Assembly: GCA_964594775.1 (NCBI GenBank)
Contig: CAZQNO010000003.1
Span: 1 to 64,000, forward strand
Length of the DNA: 64,000 nt
Origin: CAYFVU01 sp964594775
Lineage (GTDB): Bacteria > Spirochaetota > Spirochaetia > DSM-16054 > Sediminispirochaetaceae
Direction: 5' to 3'
Below, piece by piece: positions 7,686 through 14,772 of the stretch. The position numbers and the translations under genes were made by a program. The stretch's first letter is position 1, and each line of letters starts with the position of its first letter. The notes beneath the pieces were generated by a model, which did no database searches, had not been told where the DNA came from, and worked only from the letters and a program-made list of their open reading frames with translations.

Positions 7686-8044
7686 GAGAGTCTCTCTATC
7701 ACCTCGATAAGTTCTTCCACTTCGAAGGGTTTGGAGAGGCTCGCGTCTATCCTGAATTGGTCGGTGAGTTGCTGAACCGCATCGTTATCTATCCGAATCT
7801 TTCCGGTAATAACGACGATCTTCAGGTCTTCGTTCTTCTCCCGGATCTCCATGAAGGTCTCGATACCGCCTTTGTGGGGCATGACGAGATCGAGGATGAG
7901 AATATCCACCTGCATAGTGCGAAGAATTTCGAGGGTCTCATTGCCTTCGGAAGCCTCTAAAATCGTGTGATTCAAGGGTTTTATCGCTCTGCGGATGACA
8001 TCGCGAATGTAGGTTTCGTCATCGGCGATAAGTACAACTGCCAT
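7682..8044 (-). CDS. single-domain response regulator (CheY-like receiver)
   Basis: 120 residues, a receiver domain only. Acidic pocket ADDE (about residues 7-10), phospho-acceptor Asp in ILILDLVMPHKGG (about residue 52), conserved Thr in VVITGKIR and Lys in SLSKPFEVEEL. No output domain follows, so it must act through protein contact or phosphotransfer. The start has a GGAGG seven nt upstream. The gene overlaps bioY by 4 nt and heads the biotin transporter operon; no kinase is nearby. The TATAGT at 8073-8068 (minus strand), beside a TTCCGGAA palindrome at 8081-8088, may be its -10. Confidence 0.9.
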   Translation of the reverse strand: MAVVLIADDETYIRDVIRRAIKPLNHTILEASEGNETLEILRTMQVDILILDLVMPHKGGIETFMEIREKNEDLKIVVITGKIRIDNDAVQQLTDQFRIDASLSKPFEVEELIEVIERLS

Positions 8045-8067
8045 CTGGAATCCTCCCTCTAGTCAGG

Positions 8068-8088
8068 ACTATATTGCACTTTCCGGAA
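8068..8088 (-). promoter_or_regulatory. putative -10 and palindrome before the receiver-bioY operon
   Basis: The minus strand shows TATAGT at 8073-8068 about 24 nt before the ATG. A perfect 8-nt palindrome TTCCGGAA at 8081-8088 lies where the spacer would be. No good -35 hexamer is visible, so this could be an activator-dependent promoter or chance. Confidence 0.35.
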
Positions 8089-8100
8089 AAATTCCATTTT

Positions 8101-8640
8101 CTAAGCAGGTACTTCAAAGCGATCGAGAAGGTGATCTATCTCTTCGCTCACCAAAAGCGCATCTCTCCAGTTTCGGCGGGCGAACTCCTCGTGTCCGAGA
8201 AAATCGAAAAAGCCGAGAAGCTGATTGAAGAATCCGGCGGTGTTTAATAGGGCAATGGGTCTCGGATCATCATCACGGTACTTCAGTGCCAGAACTTCGA
8301 AAAGTTCTTCTAAGGTACCGAAGCCGCCGGGAAGGATGAGAAATGCATCGGCTTTCTCCTCCATTATGCGTTTTCTCTCTTGGATGGTTTCGGTGAGAAT
8401 CAACTCGCCCCCCATTTCGAATCTCTTCTCCGCTTCCCGCAGCCTCTTGGGAATAACTCCCAGCAAATCTCCATGCGAGCTCACCGCTGCATGAGCGATG
8501 TCGTGCATCAGACCGACGTCACCGCCGCCGAAGATGAGGTGGTGTCCCCGCAGAGCTATTTTTTCACCCACCTCTTCGGCGGCAATCCGATAGATGGTCG
8601 GGGCGGTTTCGCTGGAGGAACAGAATACGCATATGTTCAT
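8101..8640 (-). CDS. LOG-family nucleoside 5'-monophosphate phosphoribohydrolase (TIGR00730)
   Basis: 179 residues with the Rossmann-like LOG fold. The defining PGGFGTLEELFEV motif is at about residues 104-116, and the N-terminal VFCSSSE and LIFGGGDVGLMHDIA (nucleotide-binding glycine loop) are intact. LOG enzymes cleave adenosine or cytokinin riboside monophosphates to the free base and ribose 5-phosphate. The bacterial physiological role is usually nucleotide salvage or housecleaning. The gene follows sufS on the same strand after 41 nt and may have its own promoter (TACCAT at 8653-8648), with only 7 nt to the ATG. Confidence 0.9.
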   Translation of the reverse strand: MNICVFCSSSETAPTIYRIAAEEVGEKIALRGHHLIFGGGDVGLMHDIAHAAVSSHGDLLGVIPKRLREAEKRFEMGGELILTETIQERKRIMEEKADAFLILPGGFGTLEELFEVLALKYRDDDPRPIALLNTAGFFNQLLGFFDFLGHEEFARRNWRDALLVSEEIDHLLDRFEVPA

Positions 8641-8647
8641 GGCCGCT

Positions 8648-8677
8648 ATGGTAGCATGATTGCTCTATGGGAGAAAA
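8648..8677 (-). promoter_or_regulatory. weak candidate promoter of the LOG gene
   Basis: Minus strand: TACCAT at 8653-8648, 7 nt before the ATG at 8640, with only a weak -35 (TTTTCT at 8677-8672, 18-nt spacer). The spacing matches the other start-abutting promoters in the window, but read-through from mtnA-sufS is equally plausible. Confidence 0.3.
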
Positions 8678-8681
8678 GAGT

Positions 8682-9920
8682 CTATCCGTGGAAAATGGAG
8701 ATAACTTCCTCTATTCCCCCACGAAGCGTATCGATGTCCTCCCGGTTATTGTAGATCCCGAGAGACGCTCTTAGGCTCCCTCCGGCACCGGGTTCGAGGC
8801 ATTCGCTGTAGGGCTGGGCGCAGTGAAGACCTGCGCGAAGGGCTATCCCCCGTCGGCCGAGAATGCTTGCCGCGTCGTGGGGATGTATCCCCGCAATAGT
8901 GAAGGATACCACCGAGCGTCTCTCTGCGGTGTCGGTGCTGCCGAATATGCGAAGAGCATCGAAGCCGGCGAGCATCTCGATAAGAGATTTGGTGCAGTCT
9001 CGTTCGTGCCGGCGGATCTCGTCTCGGTTTAAAGATTCGAGAAAGGAGACTGCCGCGGCCAAGCCGGCCGCTCCGGCGATGTGGGGAGTTCCCGCTTCGA
9101 AGCGATGGGGAGCCTTTCGAAAGCGGCTTTCCTTAAGGCTCACCGTCTCGATCATGTCTCCGCCGCTGCGGTAGGGCGGTGAGGCATCGAGCAGTCCGCT
9201 TTTCGCCCACAGCACTCCTATTCCCGTGGGCCCGTAGAGCTTGTGTCCCGAGAAGGCAAGAAAATCGATATCCAGCTCCCGGAGATTCACGTTCTCATGA
9301 ACGATATGCTGCGAGGCATCCAGAAGAACGAGCGCACCGACTTCTCCGGCCCTTCGGACGATCCGTTCTATAGGCGGCACGATCCCGGTGACGTTGGACA
9401 TACCGGTGAGAGCGACGAGGGCGGTTTTTTCTCCTATCTTCTCCTCTATCTCCTCCTCTCTGAGCATGCCGCTAAGGGGCTCCACCGAAATAACGTCGAG
9501 CTCACAGCCCCTCCGTACGGCGCATTGCTGCCAGGGCACGAGGTTGGCGTGATGCTCCATCTCCGTAACCGTTATTCGATCTTCAGGGCCGAGTCTTTCC
9601 GCCCAGCTGTGGGCCACGAGATTGATCGAATCCGTCGCGCCGGAGGTAAATATGATCTCTTGCGCAGAGGCGGCGCAGAGGAACTCGGCAACCCTTCGCC
9701 GCGCGCCTTCGTACAGCTCCGTCGCCTCCTCGCTGAGGGGGTAGAGTCCGCGGTGGATGTTGGCGGAATTGTCACGATAGTAGGATGTCACCGCCTCGAT
9801 AACCGGACGGGGAGTAAGGGCGGTGGCGGCGCTGTCGAGATACACGAGGGGGCGGCCGTCAATCCGGCGAGAGAGAACGGGAAACTCTTTGCGAATCCGG
9901 TTGATCTGCTGCCTGTCCAT
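8682..9920 (-). CDS. sufS: SufS/CsdA-type cysteine desulfurase
   Basis: 412 residues, class V aminotransferase fold. Landmarks: LVYLDSAATALTPRPV near residue 25, ANIHRG, the TSGATDSINLVA loop near residue 93, TEMEHHANLVPW (PLP-stacking His), the PLP-lysine block FSGHKLYGPTGIGVLW near residue 225, and the group II catalytic-cysteine region LRAGLHCAQPYSE (Cys about residue 367). It removes sulfur from cysteine for Fe-S assembly or sulfur transfer. No sufBCD or sufU lies in the window. It follows mtnA after 17 nt with a GGAGG overlapping the gap. A CsdA or selenocysteine-lyase role cannot be separated from sequence alone. Confidence 0.9.
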   Translation of the reverse strand: MDRQQINRIRKEFPVLSRRIDGRPLVYLDSAATALTPRPVIEAVTSYYRDNSANIHRGLYPLSEEATELYEGARRRVAEFLCAASAQEIIFTSGATDSINLVAHSWAERLGPEDRITVTEMEHHANLVPWQQCAVRRGCELDVISVEPLSGMLREEEIEEKIGEKTALVALTGMSNVTGIVPPIERIVRRAGEVGALVLLDASQHIVHENVNLRELDIDFLAFSGHKLYGPTGIGVLWAKSGLLDASPPYRSGGDMIETVSLKESRFRKAPHRFEAGTPHIAGAAGLAAAVSFLESLNRDEIRRHERDCTKSLIEMLAGFDALRIFGSTDTAERRSVVSFTIAGIHPHDAASILGRRGIALRAGLHCAQPYSECLEPGAGGSLRASLGIYNNREDIDTLRGGIEEVISIFHG

Positions 9921-9937
9921 CTGCGGGGAGCCTCCGT

Positions 9938-10978
9938 CTATTCCTTCACCGAAGCGATGCTCTTTTCAAAGGGCGGACGGAGGATGCCCTTTTCGGTGAT
10001 GATCCCCCCTAGCAAATCGGCCGGAGTGACGTCGAAGGCGGGATTGTAGATGTCGATTCCCTCCGGAGCTATTCTTTGTCCCTGCACGTGGCTGACTTCC
10101 CGGGTCGACCGTTTTTCGATGGGAATCTCCTCTCCCGAGCCGATGTCGAAATCGATCGTCGATGTGGGGGCGACGATGTAGAAGGGGATATCGTGGTAGC
10201 GGGCCGAGACGGCCAGCATATAGGTGCCGATTTTATTGGAGGTATCGCCGTTAGAGGCGATCCGGTCTGCTCCCACGAGGATGAGATCGATCTTCTTCTG
10301 CTGCATCAGGAAGGCGGCGGTGTTGTCTGCTATGAGGCGGGAGGGGATTCCCTCCTGTACCAGCTCCCATGCCGTCAGACGGGCGCCCTGGAGCCGGGGC
10401 CGGGTTTCATCGGCGTAGACGAAGATCTCCTTGCCCGCAGCGTGGGCCTCTCTGACCACGCCGAGGGCGGTTCCCCATCCCGCGGTGGCTAAGGCCCCGG
10501 TATTGCAGTGGGTGAGAATTCTCGCCTTGGCCGGAACGACTTCACTGCCGTAACGCGCCATGCGGCGATTGGTTTCAATATCTTGAGAGAGGATGCGGTC
10601 GGCCTCCTCCTTCAAGCTGTCGCATAGTGCCCCGACATCTCTCTCTCTTTTCTCCTCGGCCCTTCGCAGCATGCGGCGGACCGCCCAGGAGAGATTCACC
10701 GCCGTCGGCCGGGCCCCTTCCAGGAAGGCCGCCGCTTCTTTCAGTTTTGCCAAGAACTCCGCCTCGGATAGATCGTGGAATTCGAGAGAGGCGAGATACA
10801 CGCCGTAGGCTGCCGTGGCGCCTATTGCCGGAGCTCCGCGGACCACCATATCACGGATCGCGAATTCCACCTCTTTATAATCGCTGCAGGTATAGTAGGA
10901 AAGCTCGCCGGGCAGTGTGCGTTGGTCGATGAGACGGAGACTGCCGTCGGTCCATTCGATGCTGCGTATATCTTTCAT
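9938..10978 (-). CDS. mtnA: S-methyl-5-thioribose-1-phosphate isomerase
   Basis: 346 residues, typical for MtnA. Conserved blocks: IEWTDGSLRLIDQRTLPGEL at the start, MVVRGAPAIGATAAYG near residue 45, ILTHCNTGALATAGWGTALG (catalytic Cys about residue 158), and LILVGADRIASNGDTSNKIGTY (catalytic Asp about residue 238). It converts methylthioribose 1-phosphate to the ribulose form in methionine salvage. No other mtn gene is in view; in organisms lacking the full pathway it may serve a truncated 5'-methylthioadenosine shunt. A GGAGG lies 5 nt before the start, and a promoter sits at 10997-11026. Confidence 0.93.
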   Translation of the reverse strand: MKDIRSIEWTDGSLRLIDQRTLPGELSYYTCSDYKEVEFAIRDMVVRGAPAIGATAAYGVYLASLEFHDLSEAEFLAKLKEAAAFLEGARPTAVNLSWAVRRMLRRAEEKRERDVGALCDSLKEEADRILSQDIETNRRMARYGSEVVPAKARILTHCNTGALATAGWGTALGVVREAHAAGKEIFVYADETRPRLQGARLTAWELVQEGIPSRLIADNTAAFLMQQKKIDLILVGADRIASNGDTSNKIGTYMLAVSARYHDIPFYIVAPTSTIDFDIGSGEEIPIEKRSTREVSHVQGQRIAPEGIDIYNPAFDVTPADLLGGIITEKGILRPPFEKSIASVKE

Positions 10979-10996
10979 CTTTTCCTCCCCCCTAAG

Positions 10997-11026
10997 ATAG
11001 TACCCAGTTCTATGCGGAAAAGTAAA
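10997..11026 (-). promoter_or_regulatory. promoter of mtnA (and sufS)
   Basis: Minus strand: -35 TTTACT at 11026-11021, an 18-nt spacer, -10 TACTAT at 11002-10997. The predicted leader is about 12 nt and carries the AGGGGGGAGG ribosome site. Confidence 0.5.
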
Positions 11027-11086
11027 CTAACAACTTCGGGTAATAGCTATAGCGAAGTGACCTGCCATCTCTTATACTTTATGCTG

Positions 11087-11479
11087 ATGTCAAAGGGAAG
11101 GATACTCGTCGCCGACGATGAAGGGATAAACAGACTCTTTCTCAAGAGCCTTCTGCAAAACGACGGCTGGACCGTCGATGAGGCTGCAGACGGTCAGGAG
11201 GCGATCGAAGCCGCCGAAGAGCGCCGCTACAATGTAATCCTTATGGATGTAAACATGCCCCTCATCGACGGCTTCGAAGCCGCTCGACGCATCCGTGAGA
11301 AGAAGATCCTGGGCTGTGACGACGATGAGGTGGTAATCCTCGCCCTTTCGGCGTATAATGACAAACAGTTTCATGCGGAGTGCCGGGCCGCCGGTATGAA
11401 CGGCATCGTGCACAAACCGATTACGGAAGCTAATCTCCTGCGAAGTATGGCCCAGTACGCCGCTGCAAAGGAGGCATGA
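11087..11479 (+). CDS. single-domain response regulator (receiver only)
   Basis: About 130 residues, a lone receiver: VADDEG acidic pair near residue 10, phospho-Asp in NVILMDVNMPLIDGF (about residue 53), Ser in ILALSAY and Lys in GIVHKPIT. The ILMDVNMPLIDGFEA style resembles hybrid-kinase receivers. The ATGs at 11081 and 11087 are both in frame. A TATACT at 11073-11078 puts the predicted transcription start at the second, so I chose 11087; no ribosome site precedes either. It is followed by pncA with a 3-nt gap if pncA begins at 11482. No kinase is adjacent. Confidence 0.88.
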   Translation: MSKGRILVADDEGINRLFLKSLLQNDGWTVDEAADGQEAIEAAEERRYNVILMDVNMPLIDGFEAARRIREKKILGCDDDEVVILALSAYNDKQFHAECRAAGMNGIVHKPITEANLLRSMAQYAAAKEA

Positions 11480-11481
11480 GT

Positions 11482-12129
11482 ATGAGTGATTCGAAGACGG
11501 CCCTCGTAGTGGTGGATGTACAGAGGGATTTCTGTCCCGGCGGGGCGATGGCCGTCGAAGAAGGGGACGCGGTAGTCGAGCCGATAAACCGGCTGCTTGC
11601 TCTCCAGGCAAGCGGCGGGGGGAGGTACTGGAAGCGGATCGTTGCGAGCGCCGATTGGCATCCCGCGGGGCACGTTTCATTCGCAGAGACCCATCCCGGA
11701 GCAAAAGCCTACGAAATGCGAGAGATAGACGGTCTTGAACAGAATCTCTGGCCGGTACACTGTCTTGCCGGCAGCGAGGGGGCCGATTTTCACCCTGATC
11801 TCGATGTCGAAAAAGCGGACATTATTCTCCGAAAGGGCCATAACCGGGGCCTCGACAGCTATTCGGCCTTCTTTGAAAACGACGGAAAAACGCCGACGGG
11901 GCTCCACGGATATCTCGGTGATTTCGGCGTAGAGAAAATTGTCGTCTGCGGCCTCGCCTTCGACTGGTGCGTCTATTTCAGCGCCGTCGATGCCCTGCGC
12001 CTCGGCTACGGAGTATATCTGATAGAAGGCGCGAGCCGCGCGGTAGACCTGCCGAAGGGCTTCGCCGATGAGCGAAGAAAGGCGATGCGGGACAGGGGAA
12101 TCCATCTTCTCGATGAGTGGACCGAATAG
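11482..12129 (+). CDS. pncA: nicotinamidase / pyrazinamidase
   Basis: 215 residues, isochorismatase-like fold. Catalytic triad visible: Asp in ALVVVDVQRDFC (about residue 12), Lys in ADIILRKGHN (about residue 119), Cys in VVCGLAFDWCVYF (about residue 161). Metal ligands are in ASADWHPAGHVSF. It hydrolyses nicotinamide to nicotinate for NAD salvage. An ATG at 11476 overlaps the previous stop, but the GGAGG at 11469-11473 has proper spacing (about 8 nt) only for the ATG at 11482. It is co-transcribed with the receiver gene, so a regulatory link is possible but not shown. Confidence 0.92.
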   Translation: MSDSKTALVVVDVQRDFCPGGAMAVEEGDAVVEPINRLLALQASGGGRYWKRIVASADWHPAGHVSFAETHPGAKAYEMREIDGLEQNLWPVHCLAGSEGADFHPDLDVEKADIILRKGHNRGLDSYSAFFENDGKTPTGLHGYLGDFGVEKIVVCGLAFDWCVYFSAVDALRLGYGVYLIEGASRAVDLPKGFADERRKAMRDRGIHLLDEWTE

Positions 12130-12174
12130 CGCACTTGATTATTCATTCATTCTCGGTGAGAATGGCGGATAACG

Positions 12175-12657
12175 ATGGCCGAAAAACTGAGAAACAAGGC
12201 ACCGCACATAGAAAAGAGTGAAGAAGAGGGATCGGTATACTTCACCGTATTCTGGTCACGGTTCGGCAAGGTGGACAAGTACGACATCATCACCAAGGTG
12301 CCCGAGCAGGCGGGGATTCTCGAGCTCTACTACATGGATGAGCATCACCGAATCTTTCCCATGTACACGCAGAGGGTGTGGTACGGAGGCCTTCGCTCCC
12401 GGTTGCGGCGCATAACCGATCCCGAGCTGGTTTTGGATCCCCTCCATAAGAAAACACTGGAGCGCTATGACTGTTATTACCGGTATACCTTGACGGAAAG
12501 CATGGGTGACATGCTCGATCTCATTCATTTCTTCTCTCTCAGTTATCTGCCCGAGCAGCTGCCGCCGCAGCACTCCGGAAGGTACGAGAAAATATATGTG
12601 GAAGAGATCACACCCGATAAAATTACAGACATTGGTGAAGGAGATGAAAATGATTAG
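12175..12657 (+). CDS. conserved hypothetical protein, no recognised domain
   Basis: 160 residues, soluble, with no signal peptide. It starts MAEKLRNKAPHIEKSEEEG and continues with an aromatic-rich beta region (SVYFTVFWSRFGKVDKYDI, GILELYYMD, FPMYTQRVWYGGLRSRLRR). A helical DMLDLIHFFSLSYLPEQLPP segment follows, and the tail is acidic. I do not recognise the family. The gene overlaps the next one by 8 nt, so the two are probably coupled. A compact cytoplasmic regulatory or adaptor role is possible but there is no direct clue. The ribosome site is weak (GGCGGATA). Confidence 0.75.
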   Translation: MAEKLRNKAPHIEKSEEEGSVYFTVFWSRFGKVDKYDIITKVPEQAGILELYYMDEHHRIFPMYTQRVWYGGLRSRLRRITDPELVLDPLHKKTLERYDCYYRYTLTESMGDMLDLIHFFSLSYLPEQLPPQHSGRYEKIYVEEITPDKITDIGEGDEND

Positions 12658-13573
12658 AACAAAGACGGTAGTTATCGCTTCGATGGTCCTCCTCTTGGGC
12701 CTGAGCGCCTCCCTTTCTGCAGCCGCAGAGAGTTTGGGTTCGCTCTTTTCGCGGATAGATGATAATTACATCGAGAGCCGCTACGATGAGAATGAAAAGC
12801 TCTTAGAAGAGGCGAAGACGAAGGTCTCCGGTTCTAAGGAGCGGGCCGAGTATCTCTGGCGTCTCTCCCGCAACGTGTTGAATCTCACCGACGATCTGCG
12901 GCGCGAAGGGGCCGATACGGACCTGCTTTTGGAACGCTACAGCGAAGGAGAACGCTACGCCGATGAGGCCGTCTCCCTGGATTCGAGTAATCATAACGCC
13001 TACTACTGGCGGGGCAGCAATGTCGGCCGGTGGGGACAGACGAAGGGCATCCTCAACAGCCTGGTAAAGGCCGGTCCGATGAAAGACGATCTGGTGAAGG
13101 CGGTGAACATCGAGTCCGAACATGCCGACTCCTACTACGTCCTCGGGATTCTCTACGCCTCGGTTCCCAAGATGCTTTCCTTCGGGAACATCGATTACGC
13201 GGTATCCTACAGCCGGAAGGCCATCGAGGCCTACGAGGGAGATAAGACGAAGTACAGTTACTATCTCAAATTGGCGACCCACCTAAAGGACCGCGGCTGG
13301 AACGAGCGCAAGCGCGGGAAGAACATCCGCGGAATGAAGGATGATTATCGAAAGGTCGATGAACCGGCGGAGAAGAATCAATACTACGAAGGGGTCTTCG
13401 ATTTTTCCACCCCCCAGGTCTACAGTCGCAGGGGCGTAGAGAACATGTCCGATGAGCAAGAGGCTAAGCTCATTATCGATTGGCTCATCGATGAGCTGGA
13501 GGCGAAGTCGAACCTCACCTCCGGTGAGCGGGAGAACCTAAAGGATGCGAAGGAGCTTCGCTCCTCCTTCTGA
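12650..13573 (+). CDS. periplasmic TPR-like protein
   Basis: About 307 residues. A signal peptide (TKTVVIASMVLLLGLSASLSAAAES) is followed by helical repeats resembling degenerate TPRs: SKERAEYLWRLSRNVLNL, NHNAYYWRGSNVGRWGQTKG, HADSYYVLGILYASVPKML and AVSYSRKAIEAY. The YYWRGSNVGRWGQ and LGILYASVPK segments recall TatT/RMDN-type alpha-helical repeat proteins; TatT of Treponema is a periplasmic partner of a TRAP transporter. There is no lipobox, so it is probably soluble. The frame is open upstream, but GAAGGAG at 12637-12643 with 6-nt spacing fixes the ATG at 12650. Role unknown. Confidence 0.75.
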   Translation: MIRTKTVVIASMVLLLGLSASLSAAAESLGSLFSRIDDNYIESRYDENEKLLEEAKTKVSGSKERAEYLWRLSRNVLNLTDDLRREGADTDLLLERYSEGERYADEAVSLDSSNHNAYYWRGSNVGRWGQTKGILNSLVKAGPMKDDLVKAVNIESEHADSYYVLGILYASVPKMLSFGNIDYAVSYSRKAIEAYEGDKTKYSYYLKLATHLKDRGWNERKRGKNIRGMKDDYRKVDEPAEKNQYYEGVFDFSTPQVYSRRGVENMSDEQEAKLIIDWLIDELEAKSNLTSGERENLKDAKELRSSF

Positions 13574-13581
13574 GTGCATAT

Positions 13582-14772
13582 CTACTCGAGGGTCGGTCCG
13601 TGAGGGTTTTCTCGGTTTTTCAATAGACTCGCCTTTTCGATTTTACTCCCCTTTGCCCGGAGGTCCCGGACCGTTCGTTCCAGCCGGCCCCGTTTAGAAT
13701 CGGGGTCGGCAAAAAGCTCCTGTTGAAGCCCGCCTGTCTCGCAATAGACGCCTGAGACTCCGACCCCTATGAGGCGGATCTTTTCTCCCCCGGCGTAGCG
13801 CTTCTCCAAGAGCTCTCTCGCAACGGTATAGAGCTGTTCCGCCGATGAAACCGGCTGAACGAGGGTTTTCTGGGCCGTGGTACTGCTGAAATCGCTGAAT
13901 CTCAGCTTTATAAAAACCGTGCAGCCGGTCTCGCCGGCCTCTATCAGGCGGAAGGCAACTTCGTGGGAGAGTTCCAAGAGGCTTTGGCGGATTATCTCCG
14001 GATCCGAGCTGTCCTGTTCGAAGGTGGTTTCGTTCGATACCGAGTGGCTCTTTCTCCGCTCTTCGAGGATGCCCGGGTCCATTCCTCTGGCGGCGCGAAA
14101 GAGATAGTCCCCCGCGCTCTTACCGAAAAGTCCCCTCAATGTTTCTGCGGTGTACTTTCGCAGTCCTGCCATGTCACGAATATTCAATTCGGCCAGTCTT
14201 TCAAGCATCTTTTTCCCGATCCCCCAGAGATCCTTCAGCTCGAGGCCTTCTATGAACTCCTCCTCCTTCCCCGGCGCCACACAGCAGAGACCGTCGGGTT
14301 TGTCGAAATCGGAGGCGAGCTTGGCAACGAACTTATTCGCGGCGATGCCGATAGAGATGACGAGGCCGCTTTTCTTTTTCACATATTCCTTGATCTGTTT
14401 TCCTGCTTCTTCCGGCGGCCCGAAGAGCCGCTCCGTGCCTGTCATGTCGAGGAAGGCTTCGTCTACCGAAATTTGTTGTATGTGGGGGGTGAACTTCGTA
14501 AAGAGTTTCATGATTTCGCGGCTCACCTCCTGATAGCGTTCCATGCGCACGGGAAGATAGATGCCCTGCGGACAGCGGCGGTATGCTTCAAAAATCGGCA
14601 TGGCCGAATGGACCCCGAAATTCCGGGCCTCGTAGGAGCAGGCGGAGACGACGCCGCGGCTTCCCGGCTGAGCGCCGATGATTACCGGCTTTCCCCGGTA
14701 TACGGGATTGTCTCCCTGTTCAACCGCCGCGTAGAAGGCGTCCATGTCGACGTGAAAGATCAGCTTTTCCAT
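13582..14772 (-). CDS. dinB: DNA polymerase IV (Y-family)
   Basis: 396 residues. Catalytic acidic residues are in FHVDMDAFYAAVEQ (about residues 5-18) and QISVDEAFLDMTG (about residues 100-112). The palm/finger segment YRGKPVIIG, the helix-hairpin-helix region DLWGIGKKMLERL and the little-finger domain follow. It performs translesion synthesis. It is translationally coupled (TGATG) to the upstream membrane protein gene, an unexpected operon partner. No LexA-like box was recognised before the operon. It lacks an obvious beta-clamp peptide of the QxxLxLF type at the C-terminus; the end reads ASLLKNRENPHGPTLE. Confidence 0.95.
   Translation of the reverse strand: MEKLIFHVDMDAFYAAVEQGDNPVYRGKPVIIGAQPGSRGVVSACSYEARNFGVHSAMPIFEAYRRCPQGIYLPVRMERYQEVSREIMKLFTKFTPHIQQISVDEAFLDMTGTERLFGPPEEAGKQIKEYVKKKSGLVISIGIAANKFVAKLASDFDKPDGLCCVAPGKEEEFIEGLELKDLWGIGKKMLERLAELNIRDMAGLRKYTAETLRGLFGKSAGDYLFRAARGMDPGILEERRKSHSVSNETTFEQDSSDPEIIRQSLLELSHEVAFRLIEAGETGCTVFIKLRFSDFSSTTAQKTLVQPVSSAEQLYTVARELLEKRYAGGEKIRLIGVGVSGVYCETGGLQQELFADPDSKRGRLERTVRDLRAKGSKIEKASLLKNRENPHGPTLE

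Noticed and set aside
6390..7775. Plus-strand open frame of 461 codons opposite ecfA and bioY
   Set aside because: Antisense shadow of two well-supported transporter genes; composition is low-complexity Gly/Lys/Arg and no motif is visible.
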